From NCBI GenBank assembly GCA_025331565.1, contig JAFREQ010000044.1, positions 1-64,000 of the forward strand: a stretch of 64,000 nucleotides of DNA. The letters run 5' to 3'. This DNA is from Holacanthus passer. Taxonomy: Eukaryota; Chordata; Actinopteri; Pomacanthidae. Every line of letters starts with the position of its first letter. Position 1 is the first letter of the stretch. Made by a program: the position numbers and the translations under genes. Under the pieces are notes generated by a model. It worked only from the letters and a program-made list of their open reading frames with translations. It had not been told where the DNA came from and made no database searches. Of the stretch, positions 25,601 through 34,210 are shown piece after piece.

Positions 25601-28600
25601 GCTTGAGATAGGGGTGGTGAGCGTGTATGACAGAGGTCTTTTCTGCATCTGACAGAGCAGTGTTTGTGTCCTGTTTGGCTGAGGAATGCTGCTGTCCTGG
25701 GTGACAGGGGGGCATTATGTGGGCCTTATGTCACTACTGGGTGTCTTGAAGCTGCACACAGAGCTGGCGCGTCAAACGGCACACTACCAACATGCGTGAC
25801 GGTCACATCAGGCGTGAGACATGACCAGAAAATCTCAGCGACCGGGGCAGTCGCCCTCCTCAGAACCGTCTGTTGGTTCCTCCGCTCGCTCGAAGCCGTG
25901 AGAAGTTTCTCTCCCGCTCAGATTACTGTAGATTTGAAAGTATAGGAACCGAGGATTTGGGTGTTTGCTCGACAGCTGGAGAGCTCCAGACGAGGACAGT
26001 GTGTGTGTTTGTGTGTGTGTCCCAGTTGGAGGATGAGCCCGGTGCAGACGGGGAGAGGCGGCGTGGCGAGCTTGTTCAGCTGCGCGAGGGCTCGGAGGGT
26101 TAAATCCTGCCGAGGCTCTCTCACACACACACTGCGACCGTGGGCTCTTTGTCACATACACACAATGAGGCTAAGACGCCTGGGGTCGGGGCCGGGGCCA
26201 CAGGCTCTCGGTTCTCACACTCTGAACCAGTACTTCATCCCTGCCTGGGACTCGGACTCAGTCCCGTCACGGTGCTCAGAGTGGCTGGCCGCTCCACTGC
26301 TCCGTCAGCATCTTCATCTTTCCGCTCACCATCATCACCTCCATTCTTGAAATATGCGGATCCATGGAGGTATTTGAATTTGTGCACGACTTTTAGTGAA
26401 TTTGTGTGTGATGGTAGCAAGCTCTCTTGTATTTTCTGATACTTGTTTAATGCAGCTGTGAAGTTACAGTGTGGGTTTGTTTGCCTTCCGTTTCAGCCTT
26501 TAGTTGATGTAACGTATTCAGAAAAATGTGCATTTATGGTTCAGCTTTTTCCTCTTCCTAACTTCTTTCCTGTCCTGTAGGGCTCCATTTCTCTTCAAAT
26601 CCCAATGTCTCTATGTTTTATTTACTTTGCTCATTATGTTGAAAACCTTCCTGGTCAGAAATCTCTGTTGTTTCTTTTCTCTTACTCAATTCTTTGTGTC
26701 TTTTTTTTTACTGTCTGAAAGTAAACTCATGTCTTTCTTACTGTTCCTTTCCAGTCCAGCTGTTGAAATCATCAGACCTTGGCCGCCATAGTTTGCTGTA
26801 TCTAAAGGAGATTGGACATGGCTGGTTTGGCAAGGTAAAACATGCTTTTTTTGTTCTTAAAGCATGGACACAATCACTCAGAGTTTTTTGTTCCAGAGAC
26901 GCCACCTTTGGGCTCATTCTTACTTGTTTTCAACTCGATCTGTCCTTACTGTACCAACTGTACTCGTACGTGCTTTCCGCTCGGTGTGGAATGCGAGGGT
27001 AATGTGATGATGATCTCATTCTAGCGAGGCTAATCTTTGGCACTTGTGTCAGGGTGTTGATTCCATGGGAGAAGAGTTGAAATTCACAGTCACAGTAAAT
27101 TCCTCACAATTTACTGTACAGTACACACTGCTGCTGTGACACTTCCTAGATTTGCTCATAGTTTTTTTTTTTTTTTCTCACACACATTCTCAGTTTGTAG
27201 CTGCACGTTGATGCTGTTAGTAGTAAATCATGGTTTGATCTTCCTCCTGTGCTTACTTGTCAGGTTCTGCTGGGTGAGGTCAATGCGGGCCTCAGCACCA
27301 CCCAGGTGGTGGTGAAGGAGCTGAAGGCTAGCGCCAGTGTGCAGGATCAGATGCAGTTCCTGGAGGAGGTGCAGCCGTACCGGTCAGTTTGCTGAGCTCA
27401 AACGACATAGCCCTTCAGCCCATGTAGCAATAAGTGATTTGATTATTTATTGCATGCACAGTCTTTGTGCATCTATACTCAAATCGTGCTTCCTGTGCCA
27501 GGGCCCTCCAGCACCCTGCCCTCCTGCAGTGCCTGGCCCAGTGCTCAGAGGTCACTCCTTATCTGCTGGTCATGGAGTTTTGCCCTCTGGTGGGACACAC
27601 ATTAATTATCAGACTCTTCTTCGTGCATTGTTGTTTGGATTATTCATAAACATTGCAGCAACCTCATTTCCTTTCTCCTCTCAGGGTGATCTGAAAAGCT
27701 ACCTGCGCAGTTGTCGGGTGGCGGATGCCGAGACTCCTGACCCTTTGATCCTCCAGCGGATGGCGTGTGACATTGCGTCAGGGCTGCTGCACCTCCACAA
27801 ATACAATTTTATACACAGGTACAGTGTTTCAGTCAGTTCAGCTCTATTTACCCTCATCAATATTAATGCCCTGGAAAGGAAGAATCAACCTGAATGTTCT
27901 GTGTGCCCCCTACTGGTCTCTCCCTGCAACAACATCCTGGTGCTGCCTGAGTAGTTGACACAAACTCCAGCATCAGTGATTTTGTTGCCGGGGGCGAACC
28001 CATCTCGCCTCCATCCTCAGTGAGTAAGTATTTTTTTAGTTTTCTAAGTAAGTATTTGGTCATGTTTGATTGACAGTGGCCTGACAAAATAACCAAACAA
28101 TCCTACAAACGTCCTCACATTTTGAGTCAAATGTTTCTGAATCCCAAATGGTGCATGGAAATTTGTGACATCACCTTTTCGCTGCAGAGTCCCACCCACT
28201 TCAAAACCAAGCAAAAACTACAGCAAACCGAAAAGTCACATAAACTAAAACTATTCTAACTCAAATGTTGTGTGCTCGCATATGATTTCATCACTCCTAG
28301 TAAGCAGCTGAGTGAGACAGTAGGTTTTCAGGGTCTTTAAAGAACATATAGAAATATGTGAATATGAAATGGTTCTGTATTAGATCACAGTTTCCTTTGT
28401 TTTGACAGTGACCTGGCTTTGCGAAACTGCCTGCTGACCTCAGAAATGTCAGTTAAGATCGGAGACTACGGCCTCTCCCACAGCCGATACAAGGTCAGAC
28501 TGTCATTTGATAATATCACTTATTTTTAATGAAGGCTTTTTAACCCTATCATCCTGTCAGTACTGAAATATGATTTTTTTTTTTTAGGATGACTACTATG

Positions 28601-31600
28601 TAACACAAGACCAGATCTGGGTTCCCCTACGCTGGATTGCACCTGAGCTCATAGACGAGGTCCATGGGAACCTGCTGGTGGTCGACCAAACAAAATCCAG
28701 CAACATATGGTGAGATATTTTTCTTTTTAGTTGTGTATATAAAAATTTAAATGAGATATAACTTTGGATACTTTTGACGATTTTCTGGTTTGAAGATTGG
28801 TGCATATAAAACTCTTAACCTAACTCTTTGAGAATTATATGTACAGCACAAAGATACTTGTGACATAACATAAAGAAAGTCACAGCAAGAAACGAACATC
28901 CTGTTTGGAACATGACCATGTGTGGGATGAACACACTTAATGATTTCTTTGCCTGTTCCAGGTCGTTGGGGGTGACTGTGTGGGAGCTGTTCGAGCTGGG
29001 AAACCAGCCGTACAGACACTACTCTGACAGACAGGTGCTGACATACGCTGTGAAGGAACAGCAGCTCAAACTACCCAAACCCCAGCTCCAGTTCCCCCTG
29101 GCTGAGCGCTGGTGAGGCATAGCTGCATGTCCACATACTCAGGGAGACACACACATGTCCACACACATGCACAGGTTGAATGTTATGACATGATACCACA
29201 TAAGATGCATTTTAGACTAAGCTTCCAGGTCTCGCTGACCAATTAGTTTCTAACAAGTCTGCGTGGCCTGTTTAAAATCGGTTTCTGCTTATGATGGTGC
29301 ACCAGTTCACTAAAGCAATATTTCTCTTCGCTACCAAGGGCAGATGATCAATACTTTCCCTATTCTTTATGATTCCCCTGGCATCGACCAGAGTTGAATC
29401 ACCTCATTCATCTTCACCTGGGAAGTCAGCCAAATACTGGTTTTATTTATTTATTTTTCAAAATTGTTCCCCACTAAATTAAATGCACTTGGTACCAACA
29501 CACACGTACACAAGAAGGAATGTAAACATCTTTTAACTATGTCAGCATCTGCACTGCACCTCCTTCATATACTCTATATGTCTTTGGCTCATGTCAAGAA
29601 CAAGTACTAGAAAGTGCTGACTTCACAAGTTTTCTTTTATACTGCTTTTTTGTTAGTCTGGAATCAATACTTTGACTTTTGCCTATGTTTTTTTTCCTGA
29701 GGTAAAACCTATATTCTTAAAATATAAATAAGTTCTTCTGAGCTAACTGATATGCAGATGTAAGAAAAGTAACTCAATTAAATCTCTTTTGCCTCTGATC
29801 TTTTCTTCTCTTTCTGTCCAGGTATGAGGTGATGCAGTTCTGCTGGCTGCAACCAGAGCTGAGACCCAGTAGTGAGGAAGTCCACCTTCTGGTCACATAC
29901 TTGTGTGCTAAAGGCTCCAGTGAGGCTGAGGAAGACTTTGAACAACGTTGGAATGCCTTGAGACCAAACCTGCTCGGTAGCACCTCCCACACAGCAACAT
30001 CCTCAGCCCTCGTCTTGACCCCTACGCCTGCCTCAGCTGACGACCCTGGTGTGGAGCAAACTCAGGCGGTGGAGCTGGCCTCCTCTGCCTCATCCTCCTT
30101 CCCCCTCCTGGAGCACTTCTCTGACAGCTTCCATTCTGACACAGGGGATGACCTCCTTACAGTTACAGAGACCAGCCATGGTCTCAACTTTGAGTACAAG
30201 TGGGAGCAGGCCCGAGCTGAGCAGCCATACTGCTCCTCGTCCACCAGCGGGCCACTGGGCCAGGGGAACCCACATTACCAGGATATCTACTACTCAAGTA
30301 AAGGAAACACCTCAGGGGGCTGCAAGACTGACAGCCTAACCTCAGGCATATCCCCATCTTACTATGAACCTGAGCACCCGGGCGTGGTTCCAGTGTTGAG
30401 CGCCCACAGCCCCTCGGTCAGCAGCGAGTACTACATTCGCATAGAGGAACCTGTAGAGTGTAACATTAACTTGGATGACAGCGTGGTGGACTACAGCCCA
30501 GGACTGGAGGCCAGCAGCAGCAGGTTGTCCTCAGAGAGTCGGACTGGTTCATCCATGGCACAGCCCAGTGCTTACTGGGCAACTGCTGACAACACCAAGT
30601 CTCCTGCCTATGACTCTGATTCAAGCCCCACTGTCCAACTAAGCATGGAGCCACTGCTGAGACAGGCATCCAGCACCAGTCCTGTGAAGTTAGGCCATTC
30701 CCACAACTGCTTCTCATCCAGTCAGGACGACACGGTCTACTGTGAGCAGTCATCAGCATACAAAACACGCCACCAGTCCTGTGTGTCTGAACTGGATACG
30801 TCGCCAGAGTCCAGATCAAACCTTGTCCATCCAGTCGGGCGTTTAGAAAACCCACGCAGTTTGTCACACGCAGTGAGTAGCCCCAGTTTAGGGTTCTGTG
30901 ATCCCTACCTTGAAGCGAGCACAGGTCGTAGCACGTCTAATGAAAGCTGCCATAATATGATAGGTCCCCTCAGAAAGACACTACCCATTGTTAACCACAT
31001 TAGCATTGATGTAGGGACAGACGACGGCCTGCTGGTGGGCCAGCAGAGAGGTGAAGACATGGAGGATGACCTTTTCTCTGAAGGAGAGGCCACTAACTGG
31101 ACCTCAAACCATTCAGCTAACAATAACAGCCTGAGCTTTGACAGCAGGCAGACAGGCAGTGGTCATGACAGCTATCTGGACCTTCAATATATTGATCACT
31201 CTAACACAACAGAATTATGGTCCTTAACCAAGGCCACCACCAGAACCTTCCACAGCTCCAGGTCTTGTGGTACCTTGGAGGCGGAAGGAGGAGACTCTGG
31301 TTGTAATGCTGCTAGCAAGCCCACTGAGTTAGGTTCATACATTCACTTATATCACAAAGAAAGAGAGGAATCTGCCCCTAAAGTGGAAAGGAACTTAACT
31401 GCAGAAAATCTAAGAGTTATTGATTCTCTTACCAGCTCAAGTATGAATGCCAGAGGTACAGAGGATGCAAAAATAGAGGGGAAATATGAAAAGCAGTTGT
31501 TGCTCAATGGAGAGAGACTGTACTCTGAGCCTAAGATGATACCTGAGGCAAGCTATATAAAGTCTCCATCCTCTTTTAAGGAGCCTCAAACAGGTCAAAC

Positions 31601-34210
31601 AGGAGCCTTGTCAGCCAAGCAGAGAGGTAACATCTGGGAGGGGGTTTCAACAGGGATCTCTGTTGGTCTGGCAGACAAGAGGCTAAACTATCCAGAGACA
31701 TCAGAAAGCAGCAGAGTGTTGGACAGTGGAGTCGGGGTCAGAAACTCCAGCATTAGCCTTGTTGAGCTTGGTGACTACAGTGAGGATGATGACGATGACA
31801 TCACAGATATTACGTCAGGGATCTTTGCTGACTTCAACCTGGACTACGCTGAGGTTGAGGAGGAAGAGCTGAGCCCAGTAAAGAATCCTGAGAGAACTCC
31901 TGACTCTGTAGACACCCTTAACCTGTCCTCATCAATGGCAAGCACCTGTGATCAGGCCTTCAGTCCTGATCCCTTCAATACCCCTGTCCTACCAAAATCC
32001 CTGGACAGTGGCTATGACACAGAGAACAACGAATCTCCAGAGTTTATCTTTAAAGAGCTTGGGGATCCCCGAGGTGGTGAGAGGAGCCCGAGGCTGGGTG
32101 GAGAACCTGAACTAGTTATGCAGGTGGGTTTAGGCCAAGGGATCTGCACTTCCACAGGCACCTCAGAGCTCCAGTTAAAAGGCCTGACTGATAAGAACCC
32201 ATACAGGGATTCAGCTTATTTCTCTGACTATGATGCTGAAAATGAGAGGAGCCCTCAAGAGGAAGGCAGTAAGTTCTATGCAGGTCCAAGTAACCCTGAC
32301 TTCACAGCTGAGAAATTGAGCTCCATCAGAGACACTGATTCTGTCAAAAGGCAGTTCAACAATGAAGATCATTTAACAAATCTGAGACACATCAAAAGCT
32401 GTGTTTTGGTGAATCTCTCAGAGGCTGACCCTAGTTCACCTCATCCCCTTCCCACCCCTGGGTTGTCCATGCTGTCACCCTTTCCCCCGCAGATGGGCGG
32501 CTGCCTGACCAAAGAGTCTGCCCCTGCAGACGATGATCTCGGGTTGGAGACAGAGCATTCAGGAGAGGAGCCTTCCTCAGAGCTGAGCTCCTCCATTGGG
32601 TCTGAACCCTCCTCCACCGTCCAGGAAGCCTCAGGAAACCATGAGGAGGGGAACAGGAGAGCAGAAGATTGCTCCCCTGTCCAGTCTTTGCATTCTGACT
32701 CCACCATAACTGACTACAGAGATGAGGCCCCCAAAGAAAATGAAAACGGTGATGGATCCACAGAGGAGGAAGAGCTGCCCGAATTCAATCATGTCAAAGA
32801 AGAGACAGAGGACAGAAGGGAGGCTGTGAGAATAAATGAGGAAGATTTTGAGGACATAGACGCAGAGGAATGTGACTCACAGGACAGTTTGTGTGAAGAA
32901 TCCAATGGTCCTGTTGACCTGTCCTCGTCCTCGTCACTGTTGGAGCTGTGCGGAGAAGAAGTGAGAGCACCTCTGGAGGAGGCAGAGGACGAGGATGACT
33001 CAGATGACAGCGAGTCTGATGAAGAGTTGAGGACCTACAACATCCAAGATGAAGACAGTGAGGAGAGTGAGGAGGATTTCACCACAGTGCCAGTGGTGGT
33101 AAGCGACTGCAGCAGGGCCAGACACCTCCGCAGCCTCCTGAAGATGCCCACCCTGCTCACACAGTCCTTCTGCGATGAGTTGGAGAGGAAGAAGAAGGCC
33201 GTGTCCTTTTTTGATGATGTTACAGTGTTCCTTTTTGACCAGGTATGACATCCTAATAGGTCAAAGTTGTGCCATTTGTATCATCTGTTGATCATATTAT
33301 CGCTTTAGAGTATGTGAGGATTTTTTTTTGTTTATGACTTTCAGGAGAGCCCCACAGGAGAGCTGGCCGACTACACCTTCTCCACAGGAACAGAGTCCAG
33401 TGAGCAGGACTCCTCAGAGGAAAAACCCTCTGATCACCAGCTGCAACCTGACCCTGAACTTGAAGCTGAATTTGAAGCTCAATCCTGTGAAACATTCTGT
33501 GTCTCTGAAGAAGCAGATGAGAACAACTCGGAAGAGGGTCCGTTTGTCAAAGACATAAAATGCTACACAGAGCAATCCTAATTGATTTATCCCACGTTGA
33601 CGATGACTGTAACTGTGTCTGTGTGCATTCAGGTGGGGATTACGAATGGAAAGACGACCTCTCGTTTGAGCCCCGCCCGTCCTCACCTGACACCATCCCT
33701 GAGCCCCAGTCCTCACCCACATCCACCTCCAACAGTCCGGAGGCTCCTAAACCTGCAGCTATAGCACTTAACCGTTTTATGGTCTCACGATTCTCTATCA
33801 CACATGTCTCCGACCCCCACATGGGCTCAGCAACAGGTCAGTAGTAACTGTCTTTCATACACACTGTCTTTTTGTTTGTGCTTTAGTTGCACTGAAAATT
33901 CTCTCAAATGAACTCTCAAATTCACAGTCACTCAATATTTTTAAAGTCCAACTGAAATTAAATTACTTGTGTGGTAAAAGATCAGAAACTAGAACAGGTG
34001 TCGGATAACTTAACTCTCAATGGGGTACAAAACAGCCAATCTTTAAAGGCCACCTTTTAAACACACAGGCAGGTAAGTATTTGACATAGATTTTGGGTGG
34101 AGAATCACCTTAAGCTGTTTGATTTGTCTCTCTTACAATGAAAGCTGTGAAACTTATTTCCAATCAATTATTTTCCAACAGGCAACAGTGAAGATAATCC
34201 AAAAGACTGA
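3756..34210 (+). CDS. aatk: aatk, apoptosis-associated (lemur) tyrosine kinase 1, complete coding span of 14 exons
   Basis: Joined exons: 3756-3837, 17176-17309, 22971-23112, 26755-26834, 27264-27382, 27502-27589, 27685-27818, 28409-28493, 28588-28709, 28962-29111, 29822-33242, 33345-33537, 33633-33836, 34182-34210. All junctions are GT-AG and keep frame; the product is about 1,660 residues (human AATK 1,374). Order: short N-terminus, transmembrane helix (about 41-61), LMTK kinase domain (about 130-405) with glycine loop GHGWFG, lysine in VVVKEL (164), HSDLALRN (catalytic Asp 261), DYG in place of DFG (279-281) and WIAPEL; then a long acidic, Ser-rich tail. KAVSFF (1504-1509) is the PP1-docking motif of the family. 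AATK family members act on endosomes and in neurite outgrowth and are CDK5 substrates. The neighbour baiap2 is convergent, as in mammals. Paralogue status (a or b copy) is not resolved. Confidence 0.97.
7177..7206. repeat. (CA)n microsatellite
   Basis: Fifteen CA units within aatk intron 1. Confidence 0.95.
10329..10357. repeat. (GT)n microsatellite
   Basis: About 14 GT units in aatk intron 1, followed at 10426-10444 by a short GA run. Confidence 0.95.
13491..14258. mobile_element. Insertion-like block flanked by an 8-bp direct repeat
   Basis: CACATCCA occurs exactly at 13491-13498 and at 14251-14258, bracketing 752 bases. The interior starts TACTGTGACGGG and ends GGCAGAACTGTGA, so both ends carry ACTGTGA as a direct, not inverted, repeat. 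Inside are a TTTATTAAAGGCAAGGGG stretch and a degenerate array built on ACTAAGACA. The base composition (A-rich array, few T) differs from the flanks. An 8-bp duplication fits hAT-type insertion, but the lack of inverted ends argues against it; the class is unknown. Confidence 0.45.
16880..16936. repeat. Tandem repeat, 3 x 19 bp
   Basis: Three head-to-tail copies of AGGGGCCTGTTTCCTATTC; the first copy differs from the other two by two bases. Confidence 0.9.
17036..17062. repeat. (GT)n microsatellite
   Basis: Thirteen TG/GT units shortly before aatk exon 2. Confidence 0.95.
17176..17309 (+). CDS. aatk: aatk coding exon 2 (transmembrane segment)
   Basis: After acceptor gatgttgcag it encodes DGAPLSELSWPSS, then the hydrophobic stretch LAVVAVSFSGLFTFVFLMLA, then CLCCKKGDMGFK. 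This matches human AATK closely. The cysteine cluster after the helix is the palmitoylation site known in the family. The Met in FLMLACLCC is where the short mammalian isoform (AATYK1A) starts. Donor GTGAGC at 17310; ends in phase 0. Confidence 0.95.
17880..18230 (-). repeat. Dispersed teleost repeat, copy 1
   Basis: Shares wording with the blocks at about 41060-41290, 53730-53995 and 63755-63996, for example the segment around TTCACATTTGAGAAGCTGAAA and the end rich in ATTAATCAACTAATCG. This copy is inverted relative to those at 41 and 63.8 kb. No coding capacity. Confidence 0.65.
18961..18985. repeat. (GT)n microsatellite
   Basis: About twelve GT units in aatk intron 2. Confidence 0.95.
20261..20290. 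repeat. (CA)n microsatellite
   Basis: Fifteen CA units in aatk intron 2. Confidence 0.95.
20432..20480. repeat. (GGAT)n microsatellite
   Basis: About twelve GGAT units with one GGGT interruption. Confidence 0.95.
22569..22607. repeat. (TA)n microsatellite
   Basis: About nineteen uninterrupted TA units, a length often unstable in vertebrate genomes. Confidence 0.95.
22971..23112 (+). CDS. aatk: aatk coding exon 3 (juxtamembrane)
   Basis: Encodes EFENTEGEEYQADLSALASP through QNGPEVYILPLTEVSLPVSK and QPGRS; human AATK has EFENAEGDEY and VYVLPLTEVSLPMAKQPGRS. Acceptor tttgcaccag; donor GTAAGA at 23113; ends one base into an Ile codon. Confidence 0.95.
24100..24609. mobile_element. Non-autonomous DNA transposon relic with inverted ends
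   Basis: The left end reads TTCCAAAAAAGTTGGGATGC followed by a stretch ending in AGAATGCAATCATTTGC. The right end, read on the opposite strand, gives AAATAAAACAGAATGGGATC then ATTTGC. These pair as long imperfect inverted repeats (left 24103-24160, right 24553-24607), with the outermost right part shortened. The CAAAAAAGTTGGGA end is one that I recall from an abundant fish element with TTAA-type insertion; superfamily assignment is tentative. No transposase frame remains. Confidence 0.7.
25750..26280. promoter_or_regulatory. CpG-rich island inside aatk intron 3
   Basis: CpG dinucleotides are frequent from about 25750 to 26280 (for example GAGGCGGCGTGGCGAGC), while most intronic DNA here is CpG-poor and AT-rich. 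It lies 0.5-1 kb before the first kinase exon. In vertebrates such islands often mark promoters or developmental enhancers. No TATA box or spliced first exon could be recognised. Confidence 0.4.
26755..26834 (+). CDS. aatk: aatk coding exon 4 (glycine loop)
   Basis: Encodes IQLLKSSDLGRHSLLYLKEI then GHGWFGK, the kinase subdomain I nucleotide loop. Acceptor ttcctttccag; donor GTAAAA at 26835; phase 0 end. Confidence 0.96.
27264..27382 (+). CDS. aatk: aatk coding exon 5 (ATP-binding lysine)
   Basis: Encodes VLLGEVNAGLSTTQVVVKEL with the beta-3 lysine in VVVKEL, then QMQFLEEVQPYR containing the alpha-C region. Acceptor ttgtcag; donor GTCAGT at 27383; the final Arg codon is split 2|1. Confidence 0.96.
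27502..27589 (+). CDS. aatk: aatk coding exon 6 (hinge)
   Basis: Encodes ALQHPALLQCLAQCSEVTP then YLLVMEFCPL, the hinge strand after the gatekeeper. Human has LLQCLAQCAEVTPYLLVMEF. Donor GTGGGA at 27590. A 205-codon frame through this area is a read-through of the flanking introns, not the product. Confidence 0.96.
27685..27818 (+). CDS. aatk: aatk coding exon 7
   Basis: Encodes GDLKSYLRSCRVADAETPDP, then MACDIASGLLHLHKYNFIH, leading into the catalytic loop. Acceptor tcctctcag; donor GTACAG at 27819; the Ser codon of HSD is split 2|1. Confidence 0.96.
27920..27996 (+). ncRNA. mir338: mir-338 precursor hairpin in aatk intron 7
   Basis: The 3p arm at 27966-27987 is identical over 22 bases to vertebrate miR-338-3p (starts TCCAGCATCAGTGATTT, seed CCAGCAU). 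The 5p arm at 27928-27949 starts AACAACATCCTGGTGCTG, as in miR-338-5p with one change in that part. The arms pair (CAACAA with TTGTTG, GGTGCTG with CAGCATC) around a loop of about 16 bases at 27950-27965. It lies in the sense strand of the intron between exons 7 and 8, the same host gene as in mammals, so it is probably cut from the aatk transcript. The arm identity and pairing are read directly; the processing is inferred from known orthologues. Confidence 0.95.
28409..28493 (+). CDS. aatk: aatk coding exon 8 (catalytic loop and DYG)
   Basis: With the split Ser it gives HSDLALRNCLLTSEMSVKIG then DYGLSHSRYK. The loop is HSD rather than HRD and the magnesium motif is DYG rather than DFG; both are normal for the LMTK family. 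Acceptor ttttgacag; donor GTCAGA at 28494. Confidence 0.96.
28588..28709 (+). CDS. aatk: aatk coding exon 9 (activation segment)
   Basis: Encodes DDYYVTQDQIWVPLRWIAPE then LIDEVHGNLLVVDQTKSSNI. The double tyrosine in the activation loop and the APE motif are visible. Acceptor after a T-rich tract ending tag; donor GTGAGA at 28710; Trp codon split 2|1. Confidence 0.96.
28962..29111 (+). CDS. aatk: aatk coding exon 10
   Basis: Encodes SLGVTVWELFELGNQPYRHY, then LTYAVKEQQLKLPKPQLQFP and LAER, the C-lobe helices. Acceptor cctgttccag; donor GTGAGG at 29112; Trp codon split 2|1 into the next exon. Confidence 0.96.
29112..29821 (+). other. aatk intron 10
   Basis: 710 bases of AT-rich intron. No gene, hairpin or repeat family is recognised. 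Confidence 0.7.
29822..33242 (+). CDS. aatk: aatk coding exon 11 (3.4-kb tail exon)
   Basis: A single exon of 1,140 codons. It starts by closing the kinase domain (YEVMQFCWLQPELRPSSEEV, CAKGSSEAEEDFEQRW) and then encodes the acidic, Ser/Thr-rich tail. Conserved islands include LTVTETSHGLNFEYKWE, GVVPVLSAHSPSVSSEYYIR, ITSGIFADFN, SLDSGYDTENNESPEF, KNPYRDSAYFSDYDAENERS, a strongly acidic block (32950-33090), RHLRSLLKMPTLLTQSFCDE and KKKAVSFFDDVTVFLFDQ. Each has a counterpart in human AATK in the same order. The first in-frame Met of the exon (29829) is internal, not a start. Confidence 0.96.
33345..33537 (+). CDS. aatk: aatk coding exon 12
   Basis: Encodes ESPTGELADYTFSTGTESSE and a Glu-rich stretch (PDPELEAEFEAQ) ending NNSEEG. 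Acceptor tgactttcag. The donor GTCCGT at 33538 is weak; it is chosen because it joins EEG to GDYEWKDD of the next exon, matching human EEGGGFAWDD. Without splicing the frame stops after PFVKDIKCYTEQS. Confidence 0.85.
33633..33836 (+). CDS. aatk: aatk coding exon 13
   Basis: Encodes GDYEWKDDLSFEPRPSSPDT, a Pro/Ser-rich spacer, and NRFMVSRFSITHVSDPHMGS; human AATK ends with SRFSITHVSD. Acceptor tgtgcattcag; donor GTCAGT at 33837. Confidence 0.95.
34182..34210 (+). CDS. aatk: aatk coding exon 14 (terminal)
   Basis: Encodes NSEDNPKD and the TGA stop at 34208-34210. Acceptor attttccaacag. This short, charged end replaces the longer human C-terminus after SITHVSD. Confidence 0.88.

Larger units (their letters stand above)
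23113..26754 (+). other. aatk intron 3 (3.6 kb) with a CpG-rich island
   Basis: Contains a decayed inverted-repeat transposon at 24100-24609, GT runs near 25100 and 25346, and from about 25400 to 26280 a stretch unusually rich in CpG for this window. No exon with family resemblance is seen in it. Confidence 0.75.

Noticed and set aside
27337..27954. 205-codon frame over aatk exons 6-7
   Set aside because: It reads through introns 5, 6 and part of 7; splice sites and the human protein show that only the exon parts are coding.
29829..33248. 1,139-codon frame taken as a separate intronless gene
   Set aside because: It starts at an internal Met of aatk exon 11, is joined in phase to the kinase exons, and its 3' end is a normal donor.
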